Of a DNA stretch of 64,000 bases, positions 43,868-52,025 are shown piece after piece. Both the position numbers and the translations under genes were made by a program. The notes below the pieces were generated by a model. The model was not told where the DNA came from and ran no database searches. It saw only the letters and a program-made list of their open reading frames with translations. Location of the stretch: the NCBI GenBank assembly GCA_040218145.1, contig JAVJQK010000050.1:62001-126000 (forward strand). Reading direction: 5' to 3'. The stretch's first letter is position 1. Every line of letters starts with the position of its first letter. Origin of the DNA: Sandaracinaceae bacterium (GTDB lineage: Bacteria; Myxococcota_A; Polyangia; Polyangiales; Sandaracinaceae).

Positions 43868-44719
43868 CTAAGCCAGGTGAATTCTCTCGCCCTTGATCTT
43901 CACGCGGTCACGCGCCTTGATCAGGGTCGTCTCGCCCACGATCTGCGCCGCCTTCTTCGCGACGAGCTTCAAGCGCCCCGCGCGCGTCTGCGAGACCCGC
44001 TCGACCTCGCGATAGACGTCGACGGCTCGCTCCACGATGCGACCGGCGCGCACGTCGACCACCTTGGCCACGTGCCGGGCCCGCTCCACGTGTGACTCGA
44101 GCTGCTGCGCGCGCAGCCCGACGCGCTCCGCCAACAGCTCTGCCCTCCCCGCGGCGAGGGTCACGATGGAGCCAGCCAGGGAGAGCTCTCCGGGCTGGAG
44201 CCGGACGCGCGAAGCCTCGCCCGCGTCTCTCTGGGCGACGAGCTCCAGCTCGCGACCGGCGCGGAGCTGAACGGAGGCGTCGCTCTCCAGGTGGACGCCG
44301 TCTCGCGCGGACATCCTGAGCGCACCAGCGGGAACACACAGCTCCAGGTCCCCGGCCGCTGCGTGCAGCGTGGCGCGATCGGTGGCCGGGTCGTACTCGA
44401 AGAGCAGCTGACCGCGCCGATCGACGACCCGAGCAGGCGCCGCCTCGGCCTGCTGAAGCGCTTCGTCGAGCAGCGGGCTGGCGCTCATCACGCCGATGAC
44501 CCAGACCGCTCCCGAGTCGTCGGTGAAGGCGAGGACCCGGTCGCCGATGCGCGGCGCGTAGCCCGCCACCGCCAGCCCAGCCTCTGCGCCGAGATCGTCG
44601 CCCTCGAACGCGAGCTCGATCTGGCCGGCATGCCGCACTCGGCGCACCACCGCTGGGCCCGAGCGAGCGGTCGAAGCCGCCGTCGCGGGGCGACGGGCGT
44701 CGGACCAGGGCTCATTCAC
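43868..44719 (-). CDS. DUF3540-type T6SS accessory protein
   Basis: A 283-aa protein from GTG 44719, which overlaps the stop of the upstream pentapeptide gene. The central segment (FEYDPATDRATLHAAAGDLE) and a string of short strands resemble DUF3540, a family found beside PAAR-like and DUF2169 genes in T6SS spike clusters. The C-terminal 100 residues are helical (ELLAERVGLRAQQLESHVER, then KLVAKKAAQIVGETTL). Probably helps load cargo onto the spike; this is inference from context. Confidence 0.72.
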   Translation of the reverse strand: MNEPWSDARRPATAASTARSGPAVVRRVRHAGQIELAFEGDDLGAEAGLAVAGYAPRIGDRVLAFTDDSGAVWVIGVMSASPLLDEALQQAEAAPARVVDRRGQLLFEYDPATDRATLHAAAGDLELCVPAGALRMSARDGVHLESDASVQLRAGRELELVAQRDAGEASRVRLQPGELSLAGSIVTLAAGRAELLAERVGLRAQQLESHVERARHVAKVVDVRAGRIVERAVDVYREVERVSQTRAGRLKLVAKKAAQIVGETTLIKARDRVKIKGERIHLA

Positions 44720-46479
44720 GTGCCGCCCTCCAGTCCGTCTCCCCCGTTCCTCATCCCCTCCTTGGTGCCCACTATCTGGCCGCCCCGCAAGGTCTCGTTG
44801 GCCGAGACGCCGAATTGTCGTTCGATCGGGCCCTCCGCCAGGCCGCCCGTCAGCCCTGCGCGCTGCTCGTCCGTGAAGGTCACGTGGCCGAGATCGACCC
44901 CGAACGCGCGCACCTCGCTCAGCGATGCGCCTTCGAACCTGGCCCCGACGAGCTGGGCCGCCGACGCGTCCAGCCGAAGGAGGGTCGCACCTTCCAGGCC
45001 GGCCGCGCGCAGGTCCGCGCCGCGCAGGTCTGTGTCTTCGAGGTGGGCGCCAGCCAGGTTGGCCGCTCCGAGCTGAGCGCGGCGCAGCAAGGCCCGGTCC
45101 AGCACCGCGTTGGAGAGGTCGGCGCGCTCGAGATGGGCGCCCGTCAAGTCGGCCCCCACCAACGAGGCCTCGCGCAGGCTCGCCGTCTCGAGGTGAGCCC
45201 CCACCAGGCTGACGCCGTCGAGGCACAACCCCGTGAGCTGCGCCGCAGCCCACTCCACGCCGTCCAGGTTGGCCTCCGTCAGCGACGCCTCGCGGAGGTC
45301 GAGGTGGCGGGACCGAGAGGCCGCCAGCTGGGCCCCGTCGAGCTTGGCGCGGCGGAGATCGCAGCCGTCGAGCGAGGCCCCGCGCAGATCCGCGAAGGAG
45401 AGGTCGGCCTCGGCCAAGGTGGCCCCGTTCAGCTCCGCTTCTCCGAGCTGTGCGCCCATCAGCATGGCCCCCACGAGTGACGACTTGGACAGGTCGCACC
45501 GCGTGAGATCCCCGTGGCGAAGGTCGAGCTCGCCCGCGTCCACGCCGCTGAGATCCGCCCCCCGCAGCGCGGCGCTGCGGAGATCCCGAGGGAGGTTGGC
45601 GGCGCGATTCAAGCGCACCCGCGTGAGCACGCAGCGAGACATCCGCGAGCCCGCGAGGTGCGCTCCCGTGAGGTCTGCGTCACTCAGGTCCGCGCCCCTG
45701 ACGTCTGCGTCGAGGAGGCCGGCCCCTGAGAGGTTCGCGTTGACCAGGATCGCGTCGCGTAGGTCGCAGCCAGTCAGGTCGGTTTGCACCAGGCTGGCGC
45801 GGGGCAAGCGCGCGCCGCGGGCGCTGGCGCGCCCCATCGAGCAGCGACTCAGCGCCGCCGCCGTCAGGTCTGCGCCGTCCAGGCGTCCTTCCGGCATCGC
45901 GACCCGGTCCAGCGTCAGCTCTGCCGCGTGCGCGCTGGTGAGATCGAGGCCGCGCGCCTCGATGAAGCGCATCTCCTCGCAGCGTATGGCCGAGCCGTCG
46001 AAGTGGGCGCCGACCAACCGCGCGCCGTTCAGCACGCAATCCGTCCAGGTGACTTGTTCGAATCGAGAGTGCGACAGCTCGGCGTCGGTCAGATCGACCA
46101 TGGTCGCCCGCACGTGGGCCCACTGCGTGCAGGCTGCTCTGACTCCGCTCAAGTGGGCCTGCTCGAGAGACACGTCCGCCCACGCCGAGCCGCCCAGGTC
46201 GACCTGCCGCATCGTCGCGCGCACCACCTTCACGGATCGCCAGCGCGTGCCCGAGAGATCCGCGTCGTCGAGATCGACATCCTCGAGCGTCACCTCTTCC
46301 CACCGGCTCGCGGACAGGTTTGCTCCACAGAGCCGTACGTGGGAGAGCGTGCAGCGACGGAGCGTCAGCCCGGCGAGGGTGAGCGCGCTCAGGTCGAGGC
46401 CCTCGACCCGCGCGTCCTCGAGCACGCCGCTGCGCGCGGAGACGAGGAGAGCTTCGGTGTTCGCGATCGTGTGGGTCAT
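44716..46479 (-). CDS. Pentapeptide-repeat protein of the spike cluster
   Basis: A 587-aa protein made of pentapeptide repeats (ALRGADLSGVDAGELDLRHG, GAHLERADLSNAVLDRALLR) from about residue 25 to 550. ATG 46479 overlaps the stop of the DUF2169 gene (ATGA). Pentapeptide proteins commonly accompany DUF2169/DUF3540/DUF4150 in T6SS islands and may be carried on the spike or protect against the effector. No catalytic motif. Confidence 0.85.
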   Translation of the reverse strand: MTHTIANTEALLVSARSGVLEDARVEGLDLSALTLAGLTLRRCTLSHVRLCGANLSASRWEEVTLEDVDLDDADLSGTRWRSVKVVRATMRQVDLGGSAWADVSLEQAHLSGVRAACTQWAHVRATMVDLTDAELSHSRFEQVTWTDCVLNGARLVGAHFDGSAIRCEEMRFIEARGLDLTSAHAAELTLDRVAMPEGRLDGADLTAAALSRCSMGRASARGARLPRASLVQTDLTGCDLRDAILVNANLSGAGLLDADVRGADLSDADLTGAHLAGSRMSRCVLTRVRLNRAANLPRDLRSAALRGADLSGVDAGELDLRHGDLTRCDLSKSSLVGAMLMGAQLGEAELNGATLAEADLSFADLRGASLDGCDLRRAKLDGAQLAASRSRHLDLREASLTEANLDGVEWAAAQLTGLCLDGVSLVGAHLETASLREASLVGADLTGAHLERADLSNAVLDRALLRRAQLGAANLAGAHLEDTDLRGADLRAAGLEGATLLRLDASAAQLVGARFEGASLSEVRAFGVDLGHVTFTDEQRAGLTGGLAEGPIERQFGVSANETLRGGQIVGTKEGMRNGGDGLEGGT

Positions 46480-48761
46480 GCGAGCTTCGTCCGGGTGAGG
46501 ACCGCCAGCTCGAGCTCCGCGTGGGTCGTGGTGGCGCGCCACAGCTCGGCGCCGAAGAGGTTCGCGCCTCGCAGATCCGAGAACGACAGATCCGCCGACT
46601 CGAAGGAGGCCTCCATCAGGTTCGCCTTCCGCGCGCGCAGGCTGTGTGCGTTGGCGCGCTCGAAGCGCGCTTGCTCGAGAACGCAGCCGTCCATCTCGGC
46701 GCCGACGAGCACGGCCTCCGAGAAATCTGCGCGCGCGAGCGAGGCCAGCGAGAAGTCCGCGCGGGATAGGCGGGCGCGCTCCCAGAAGGAGTCGTCGGCG
46801 TCGATTCCGCCGAACCGTGCGCCCTCAGCGGACATGCCCTCGCCACGCGCACCTCGCATCACCGCGCGATCGAGCACCGCGCCGTCGAGCGTCGCCGCCT
46901 CGAGGATCGCGTCCTGCAGGTTGGCCTCCGGAGCCTGCACTCCCGTCATCTTCGCCTGCTCGAAGTCCGCCTCGGTGAAATCGCCAGCGCGCATCGCCGC
47001 CCGCTCGAGATCGGCCCGCACGAAGGAGGCGCGGGGGGCGGACACGCTCTCGAGATTCGCGTCTCGAAGCGTCGCTCCCTCGAGATCGGCGTCGGCGAAC
47101 GTGGCGCTCGTCGCGTCCACGCCGTCGAGCTTTGCGGTGTTGAGGTCCGCTCCCGTGAAGTCTGCGTCACGGAGATCGCACCGGGAGAGGTCGGCCCCCA
47201 CGAACGCGGTGCCGGCGCATCGCGTTCCTCTCAAACGGCACTCGCTGAGCTGCGCTCCGTTGAGGATGCTCTCGCCGAGATCCTGTCCGCTCAGATCCAG
47301 GCCGCGTAGGTCGGCGCCGGTCAGATCGAGCTGGGTCATGGGGGTTCCGGTCGCGAGACACGCCTCCACGACCTCGCGACCCTCGGGCGCGGGCGGCGGC
47401 TCCGGGGCTGGCGAGACCTCTGCGTCGTCCTCCATGGACTCGCCCGCCACCATCGCCGCCAGCTCCTCGGGGATCTCCGCGCCGGTCGCTCGCATCTTCT
47501 CCATGAGCGCGGCCGGACCCGGCGCTTCGGGGGCCTCCGGGGCGCTCAACTGCATCTCCTCCAGCCGCGCCTTCAGGCCCGCGATCTGTGCGTCGAGCTC
47601 GGGATCCTCGGGTGGCGCCTCCTCCGCGGCCGCCTCTTCCGCGGGCTGGTCGAGGGCGCTGTCGGCGTCCGGCTCGGGCGGCTCCTCGCCCTCGGCCTCC
47701 GTCTCCTCCGCCTCCTCCTCGGCGAGCAGGCGCTGCATCTCCGCGCGGAGCTCCGCCGTGCTGCGGTGGGGGCCTCCCAAGGGATCGTGCGCGACGAAGA
47801 TGTGGGCGAGCTCGTCGAGCGTCTCGCTCGGGACCTCGGCCATGCCTCGCCACACACAGATGAGCTTGCCGATCTCCGCGTCCCACACGACGGTGTCGAG
47901 CACGGTCTGGATCTCCTGGAAGCGGTCCATGCCGGCGTAGTCGAGGCAGACGCGAGGCTGGATGCAGGGGAGTCGGGCCTGGACGCGCGGCACGCTCGGG
48001 TGGAGGCCCTCGAACGAGACGCGCTCGTCGCCGCGCCAGAAGCCCTCGCGGAGCTGCTGGTCGGGCGGCGCGGCGAGGTAGAAGCGCCAGTCGAAGTCGG
48101 CGGGCAGCCACGGCCAGCGCTCGCGCATGTAGGTCGCGTCGTAGGTGCCGGCGAAGCGGGATCGGGCGGGCCACATCATGGGCAGCGGACCGACGATGAC
48201 GGGCGCGGGCTTGCTCGACGGCGAGTCGATGAGCTGGCGGGTCTGCTCGAGGTTGGGCAGCGGGGTCTCGCCGTCGGCGCTCGCGCGGCCTCGCCCGAAC
48301 GGGTTCGCCGCGTAGCCCGGCCCGCCGAACGCGCGCTCCATCGACAGGTCCATCGACACGAACGGCTCGGGCGCGGTCAGGCGCTGGATGAGGCCGCGCT
48401 CCCACCGTCGGTCGCCGAACACGAGGAAGCTCTTGTCGACCGTGCCGATCTGGAAGCGGCACGCGACGCTCGACGCAGGGCGGCCGCCCGGTGCCCACGC
48501 CTTTCCGACGACGAAGCACTCCCCCTTCGGCTTGAAGAGCGGCAGGTCCGACGCGTGGCGCAGCGAGCGCTCGACGTCGTCCTCCCAGTGCGCCTCGCCC
48601 GTGGTCGGGAGCTGCTCCTCCGCGAACGGCGCGCCGGCCGCCGCGTCGCCCGCGACGGGATCGAAGGTCCCCTTCACGGCGATGGAGATGGAGGGCTGCG
48701 GTGGACGGAGCTGCCAGACTCGGTACCCCACCTCGAGCGGCGTCGCTTTCACGTAGCGCAT
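46476..48761 (-). CDS. DUF2169-pentapeptide-repeat fusion protein
   Basis: A 761-aa protein. Residues about 1-320 are DUF2169 (for example SISIAVKGTFDP, RFQIGTVDKSFLVFGDRRWE, MERAFGGPGYAANPFGRG), a family of T6SS accessory proteins next to vgrG. An acidic Glu-rich linker and short helical part (about 335-465) is followed by pentapeptide repeats (DLTGADLRGLDLSGQDLGES, from about 475 to 755). It heads a tightly coupled minus-strand operon of six genes running to the spike-tail gene. ATG 48761. Confidence 0.85.
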   Translation of the reverse strand: MRYVKATPLEVGYRVWQLRPPQPSISIAVKGTFDPVAGDAAAGAPFAEEQLPTTGEAHWEDDVERSLRHASDLPLFKPKGECFVVGKAWAPGGRPASSVACRFQIGTVDKSFLVFGDRRWERGLIQRLTAPEPFVSMDLSMERAFGGPGYAANPFGRGRASADGETPLPNLEQTRQLIDSPSSKPAPVIVGPLPMMWPARSRFAGTYDATYMRERWPWLPADFDWRFYLAAPPDQQLREGFWRGDERVSFEGLHPSVPRVQARLPCIQPRVCLDYAGMDRFQEIQTVLDTVVWDAEIGKLICVWRGMAEVPSETLDELAHIFVAHDPLGGPHRSTAELRAEMQRLLAEEEAEETEAEGEEPPEPDADSALDQPAEEAAAEEAPPEDPELDAQIAGLKARLEEMQLSAPEAPEAPGPAALMEKMRATGAEIPEELAAMVAGESMEDDAEVSPAPEPPPAPEGREVVEACLATGTPMTQLDLTGADLRGLDLSGQDLGESILNGAQLSECRLRGTRCAGTAFVGADLSRCDLRDADFTGADLNTAKLDGVDATSATFADADLEGATLRDANLESVSAPRASFVRADLERAAMRAGDFTEADFEQAKMTGVQAPEANLQDAILEAATLDGAVLDRAVMRGARGEGMSAEGARFGGIDADDSFWERARLSRADFSLASLARADFSEAVLVGAEMDGCVLEQARFERANAHSLRARKANLMEASFESADLSFSDLRGANLFGAELWRATTTHAELELAVLTRTKLA

Positions 48762-48842
48762 CGGCGCGGCGAGTATGCGCTGCCTTCCGTCCCAGAGAAA
48801 CCAGACGCCGTTCAGGCGTCGGTCAGGGCAGCCACATCTCGA

Positions 48843-49790
48843 TCAGGGCAGCCACCACGGCGCGCAGTCGTCGTCCGGGTAGCAGTACCGCGCGGACTGC
48901 ACGGGCATGGTGGACTCGCCGCGCAGCACCTTGAAGCGCGAGCCGGTCGCCCACGTGAGGTACAGGAGGGAGTCGCCGCTCGCGCTCTCCAGCTCCTCGA
49001 TCGCGGGCCGGGCCTCTTCGTGGCGGCGGCGCGCGACGTCCGCGCGGCGCAGTCGCTCCATCGCCTCGTCGAAGCTGAGCGAACCGTCGCCCATGTCCCG
49101 CACGATGCCTTCGATGGCAGCCGCGGCGGGCCCGAGCCGGAGCGTCGGGTAGGTCTCGCACATCATGCGGTTCGCGAGGGGCACGCCGCAGTGGAACAGG
49201 TACGTGACGCGCGTGGTGACCTGGTCGCCGTGGTCGAAGTCGGTGCGGTACTCGTTGGCGCCCGGCGCGACGGGGAAGGTCACGCCCATCGCGGAGCCGT
49301 TGTACATCAGCGCGCCCGTCGCGGCGCGCGTCTCGGGGTCTCCGATGGCGGTGCGCACGGCTTCGTTGCGCCCCATCAGCTGCGGCAGGCTCGGGCTGAT
49401 CGACAGGAGCGGGATCGACGCCGCGTTGCGGATCGCGTCGATGCGCGGGCCCTGCGGGCGGAAGCCGACGCCGCCGAAGGAGGCGCCCCCGCCGAAGAGA
49501 CCGAGGATGGTGCCGATGGCGTCCTCGCCGCTCGTCACGGAGAACTCCGAGACGTCCATGCGCTCCTGGCCGCCGTACCGGCGCGGGTCGTCGTCGATGA
49601 CCACGACCGCCGCGCGCGCCGCGGTGGAGGCGGCGTGCTGCACGACCAGATCGCCCGCGTACATCAGGGCCATCTGCACCATGCCGAGGAACATGATGAA
49701 GAGGGGGATGAATGCCATCAGGAACTCGACGTACGCGGCGCCGCGCTGGCCACGCAGCCCCTGAGCGTCTCGGTCGGTCTTCCTGATCAT
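48843..49790 (-). CDS. TadE-like pilus protein
   Basis: A 315-aa protein with a short leader ending RGQRG, a prepilin-like site (Gly followed by AAYVE, Glu at +5) and a TM (FLMAFIPLFIMFLGMVQMAL), then TASTAARAAVVV-like helical continuation and a large periplasmic domain with paired Cys (FHCGVP, MMCETY, RYCYPDDDCAPWW). I chose ATG 49790 with GGAG about 9 bases upstream over an in-frame TTG. It is the last gene of the operon running from the pilin genes. Confidence 0.75.
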   Translation of the reverse strand: MIRKTDRDAQGLRGQRGAAYVEFLMAFIPLFIMFLGMVQMALMYAGDLVVQHAASTAARAAVVVIDDDPRRYGGQERMDVSEFSVTSGEDAIGTILGLFGGGASFGGVGFRPQGPRIDAIRNAASIPLLSISPSLPQLMGRNEAVRTAIGDPETRAATGALMYNGSAMGVTFPVAPGANEYRTDFDHGDQVTTRVTYLFHCGVPLANRMMCETYPTLRLGPAAAAIEGIVRDMGDGSLSFDEAMERLRRADVARRRHEEARPAIEELESASGDSLLYLTWATGSRFKVLRGESTMPVQSARYCYPDDDCAPWWLP

Positions 49791-49803
49791 GGCCAAAGCT
49801 CCA

Positions 49804-50349
49804 TCATCCCCAGAACTCTCGATGCCGTCCGAAGACCGCGATGAGCGTGCCGAACGCGATCGCGGCGCCCAGCCGGATGCGATGCATCAGCTCTGGCGGG
49901 GGTGTCCTGCGCCACTTGCGCGGCAGGACGGGGTTGAGCCCGATGAACACGGAGTTCCCGAGGCTCGTGGCCAGTCGCCCGTTCCAGGTGAGCTGACCGA
50001 CCGCGTAGATCGAAGCGACGACGAGGGAGAGGAACTGGGCTTCGAGACCCAGCGCGTACCCACCGACGGCGCCCAGCGCGGCGAAGAGCTTGACGTCGCC
50101 GCCCGCCATGCCGCCTCGGTAGAAGATCAGCAGCGGGACCAGCGCACACGCCAGCAGCCCGATCAGCGATCCGAGCAGGCCGCCCATGCCGTCCAGGAAC
50201 CCGTGCACGATGGGCGCGAGCACGATCGCGGGGAGCGTCAACCAGTTGGGGATGAGCCCCGAGCGCACGTCGGTGAAGGCGGCGACGGCCGCCATCGCGA
50301 GGATCACCCCATGCAATGCGTAGGGGTCGATGACGCTCTGTGCTCCCAT
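49804..50349 (-). CDS. Prepilin peptidase, A24 family (TadV/CpaA)
   Basis: A 181-aa membrane aspartyl protease that trims Flp prepilins. Two catalytic aspartates lie in FTDVRSGLIPN (after the first TM) and GGDVKLFAALG. Five or six hydrophobic segments fit the short TadV/CpaA form without the N-methylase domain. ATG 50349. It follows the two pilin genes and precedes a TadE-like gene. Confidence 0.9.
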   Translation of the reverse strand: MGAQSVIDPYALHGVILAMAAVAAFTDVRSGLIPNWLTLPAIVLAPIVHGFLDGMGGLLGSLIGLLACALVPLLIFYRGGMAGGDVKLFAALGAVGGYALGLEAQFLSLVVASIYAVGQLTWNGRLATSLGNSVFIGLNPVLPRKWRRTPPPELMHRIRLGAAIAFGTLIAVFGRHREFWG

Positions 50350-50432
50350 GGAGCTCCCATGGACCGTGCTGCCGGGAATCGACCCCGCGCGGCGGTCCAT
50401 CGGTGGACGCCGCGCGGGCGATGGCCAGCGAG

Positions 50433-50639
50433 CTACGGTGCGGATTCGGTGGGCAGGGTGTCGACGAGCCCGTCGGCGCCCTGGACCTTGCCCTTGACCG
50501 TCTCGCCGAACTTCTTCCAGATGGCGAAGCCGACCACGGCGATCAGGCAGAGAATGATGATGTACTCGACGGTCGTGAGGCCTCGCTCGTCGGAAAGAAG
50601 GCCCTCGATGCGGTCGGACTTCTTGATCTTCATGGCCAT
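50433..50639 (-). CDS. flp: Flp-type pilin
   Basis: A 68-aa pilin. A charged leader ends in DERG, and the class III cleavage site is followed by LTTVEY (Glu at +5, the Flp Glu-Tyr motif) and a hydrophobic helix (IIILCLIAVVGFAIWKKF). This is the expected major fibre subunit of a Tad pilus. Two ATGs (50639 and 50633) share a GAGG site; I use the first. Confidence 0.92.
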   Translation of the reverse strand: MAMKIKKSDRIEGLLSDERGLTTVEYIIILCLIAVVGFAIWKKFGETVKGKVQGADGLVDTLPTESAP

Positions 50640-50683
50640 CGCCCTCGTTTGCTGTTCGATTTGGGGTAGGTGCGCCCGCGCCG

Positions 50684-50881
50684 TCACGGCACTGGCAGAG
50701 AAAGAACCATCTGCGAGAAGCGGTACAGCTTCAGCAGCGGGATGCCGAGCCCCACCACCGCCATCGCTCCGATGACGGTGACCAGGGTCAGCAGCGCCAC
50801 GTACTCGACGAAGACCACACCCGACTTCGAGGTCGCGAGGACCTTCGCCGAGGGCTTCTTCCGTTCCGTGACGAGACGCAT
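50684..50881 (-). CDS. Second Flp-like pilin
   Basis: A 65-aa pilin-like protein with a basic leader ending SKSG, then VVFVEY (Glu at +5, Glu-Tyr motif retained) and a long hydrophobic stretch (VALLTLVTVIGAMAVVGLGI). The C-terminus lacks the charged region seen in the other pilin. It could be a minor subunit or a second fibre protein. ATG 50881. It is the first gene of the pilin operon, downstream of a sigma-54-like site. Confidence 0.82.
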   Translation of the reverse strand: MRLVTERKKPSAKVLATSKSGVVFVEYVALLTLVTVIGAMAVVGLGIPLLKLYRFSQMVLSLPVP

Positions 50882-50945
50882 GCTCCGACAATCCTAGCAC
50901 GACCTGGCTGGAATCTTCTCCGTTCGGTCGCTACGAGCCTGCTAA

Positions 50946-50961
50946 AGCGAGCGACATGCCA
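50946..50961 (-). promoter_or_regulatory. Candidate sigma-54 promoter of the pilin operon
   Basis: Read on the minus strand: TGGCATGTCGCTCGCT, with TGGCA and TCGCT spaced as the -24/-12 boxes (one mismatch from TTGC in the second). The start ATG at 50881 is about 65 bases downstream, nearly the same distance as in the TadG/TadE operon, which strengthens both predictions. Confidence 0.4.
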
Positions 50962-51110
50962 GCCTCGATCGAGGCTCTTCCCCCGGAAATCGGACGCCCG
51001 GAACCGGAGATGCGCCAGGTACGCCGGGGACCTCGGACCCCACCGGCGCGCTGGATGCGCCAACCTGTCGCGGGCTGGCGCCTCGTCCCAGGTCGGGGCA
51101 CTCCTCTCGC

Positions 51111-52025
51111 GTGAACGACGGAGAGCCCGCCCGCCCTCGCCGAGGCGATCTCCTCGCGCTGATCTCGGCCGTCTTCGCGGCCGTCTTCCTGCTCGCCTTC
51201 CGCGCCGCGAACGAGGCGGCGCCGCGCGACGCCGCCGTCTTCGCGATGCTCGCCTGCTCCACCGTCTTCAACGCGGGCTTCGCCGCGTCCCGCCTGCGCG
51301 CCCGACCCTCGCGCCCCCCGAAGGTCGCCGTGGTCGCCACCCTCGTCCTGGCCGTCCTGACGATCCTCGGCAACGTCGGCGTGGCGGGCGCTCTGACGCA
51401 CCTCGACCCCGGCCTCACCAGCACGATCCTCCAGACCCAGGTCTTCTTCGTCGGCCTGGGCGGTTGGCTCTTTCTCGGGGAGAAGGTCACCCCGGCGTTC
51501 GTCATCGGCGCCGTGTTCGCGGTCGGCGGCTTCGGCGTGATCGCGATCGACGACCCGAGCGAGGCGTCCATCGAGGTCGTCGGCGTGCTCTTCGCCCTCC
51601 TCGGCTCGCTCGGCTTCGGCGCGATGCTCCTCTACACGCGCAAGGTCATCACCCGGATCGATCCGGTGGGCGTCAACGTCGCGCGCCTCGCGCTCGCCGT
51701 GTTGGTGATGGGCCTCTGGCTCGGTCCGACGGGGGGGCTCGCGCGGCTCCCCGTGGAGGCGTGGGCGATGACCGCGCTCGCCGCCGCGTGCGGGCCGTTC
51801 ATCAGCCGGCTCTGTTTGATGTTCGCGGTGCGCCACATCAGCGCGTCGCGCGCCAAGCTCCTGACCCTGCTGACGCCGATCTTCGCGTTCTCGCTCGAGG
51901 TGGCCTTCCTCGGCTCGTGGCCTTCGCTCCGCGAGCTGGGCGGGGCGGCGCTGATCTTGGCGGGGGTGGTCCTTCCGGTGCTCAGCGGCCGAGTCGCGCC
52001 GCCAGATCCCCGAACGCCAGGCTGA
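51111..52025 (+). CDS. EamA-type drug/metabolite transporter
   Basis: A 304-aa inner-membrane protein with about ten hydrophobic segments in two homologous halves, as in the DMT superfamily (EamA). Diagnostic stretches are FVGLGGWLFLGEKVTPAFVI and ALAAACGPFISRLCLMFAVR, the positions after TM4 and TM9 in this family. The substrate is unknown. GTG 51111 start. The 3' end overlaps the convergent VWA lipoprotein gene by 44 bases. Confidence 0.85.
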   Translation: MNDGEPARPRRGDLLALISAVFAAVFLLAFRAANEAAPRDAAVFAMLACSTVFNAGFAASRLRARPSRPPKVAVVATLVLAVLTILGNVGVAGALTHLDPGLTSTILQTQVFFVGLGGWLFLGEKVTPAFVIGAVFAVGGFGVIAIDDPSEASIEVVGVLFALLGSLGFGAMLLYTRKVITRIDPVGVNVARLALAVLVMGLWLGPTGGLARLPVEAWAMTALAAACGPFISRLCLMFAVRHISASRAKLLTLLTPIFAFSLEVAFLGSWPSLRELGGAALILAGVVLPVLSGRVAPPDPRTPG

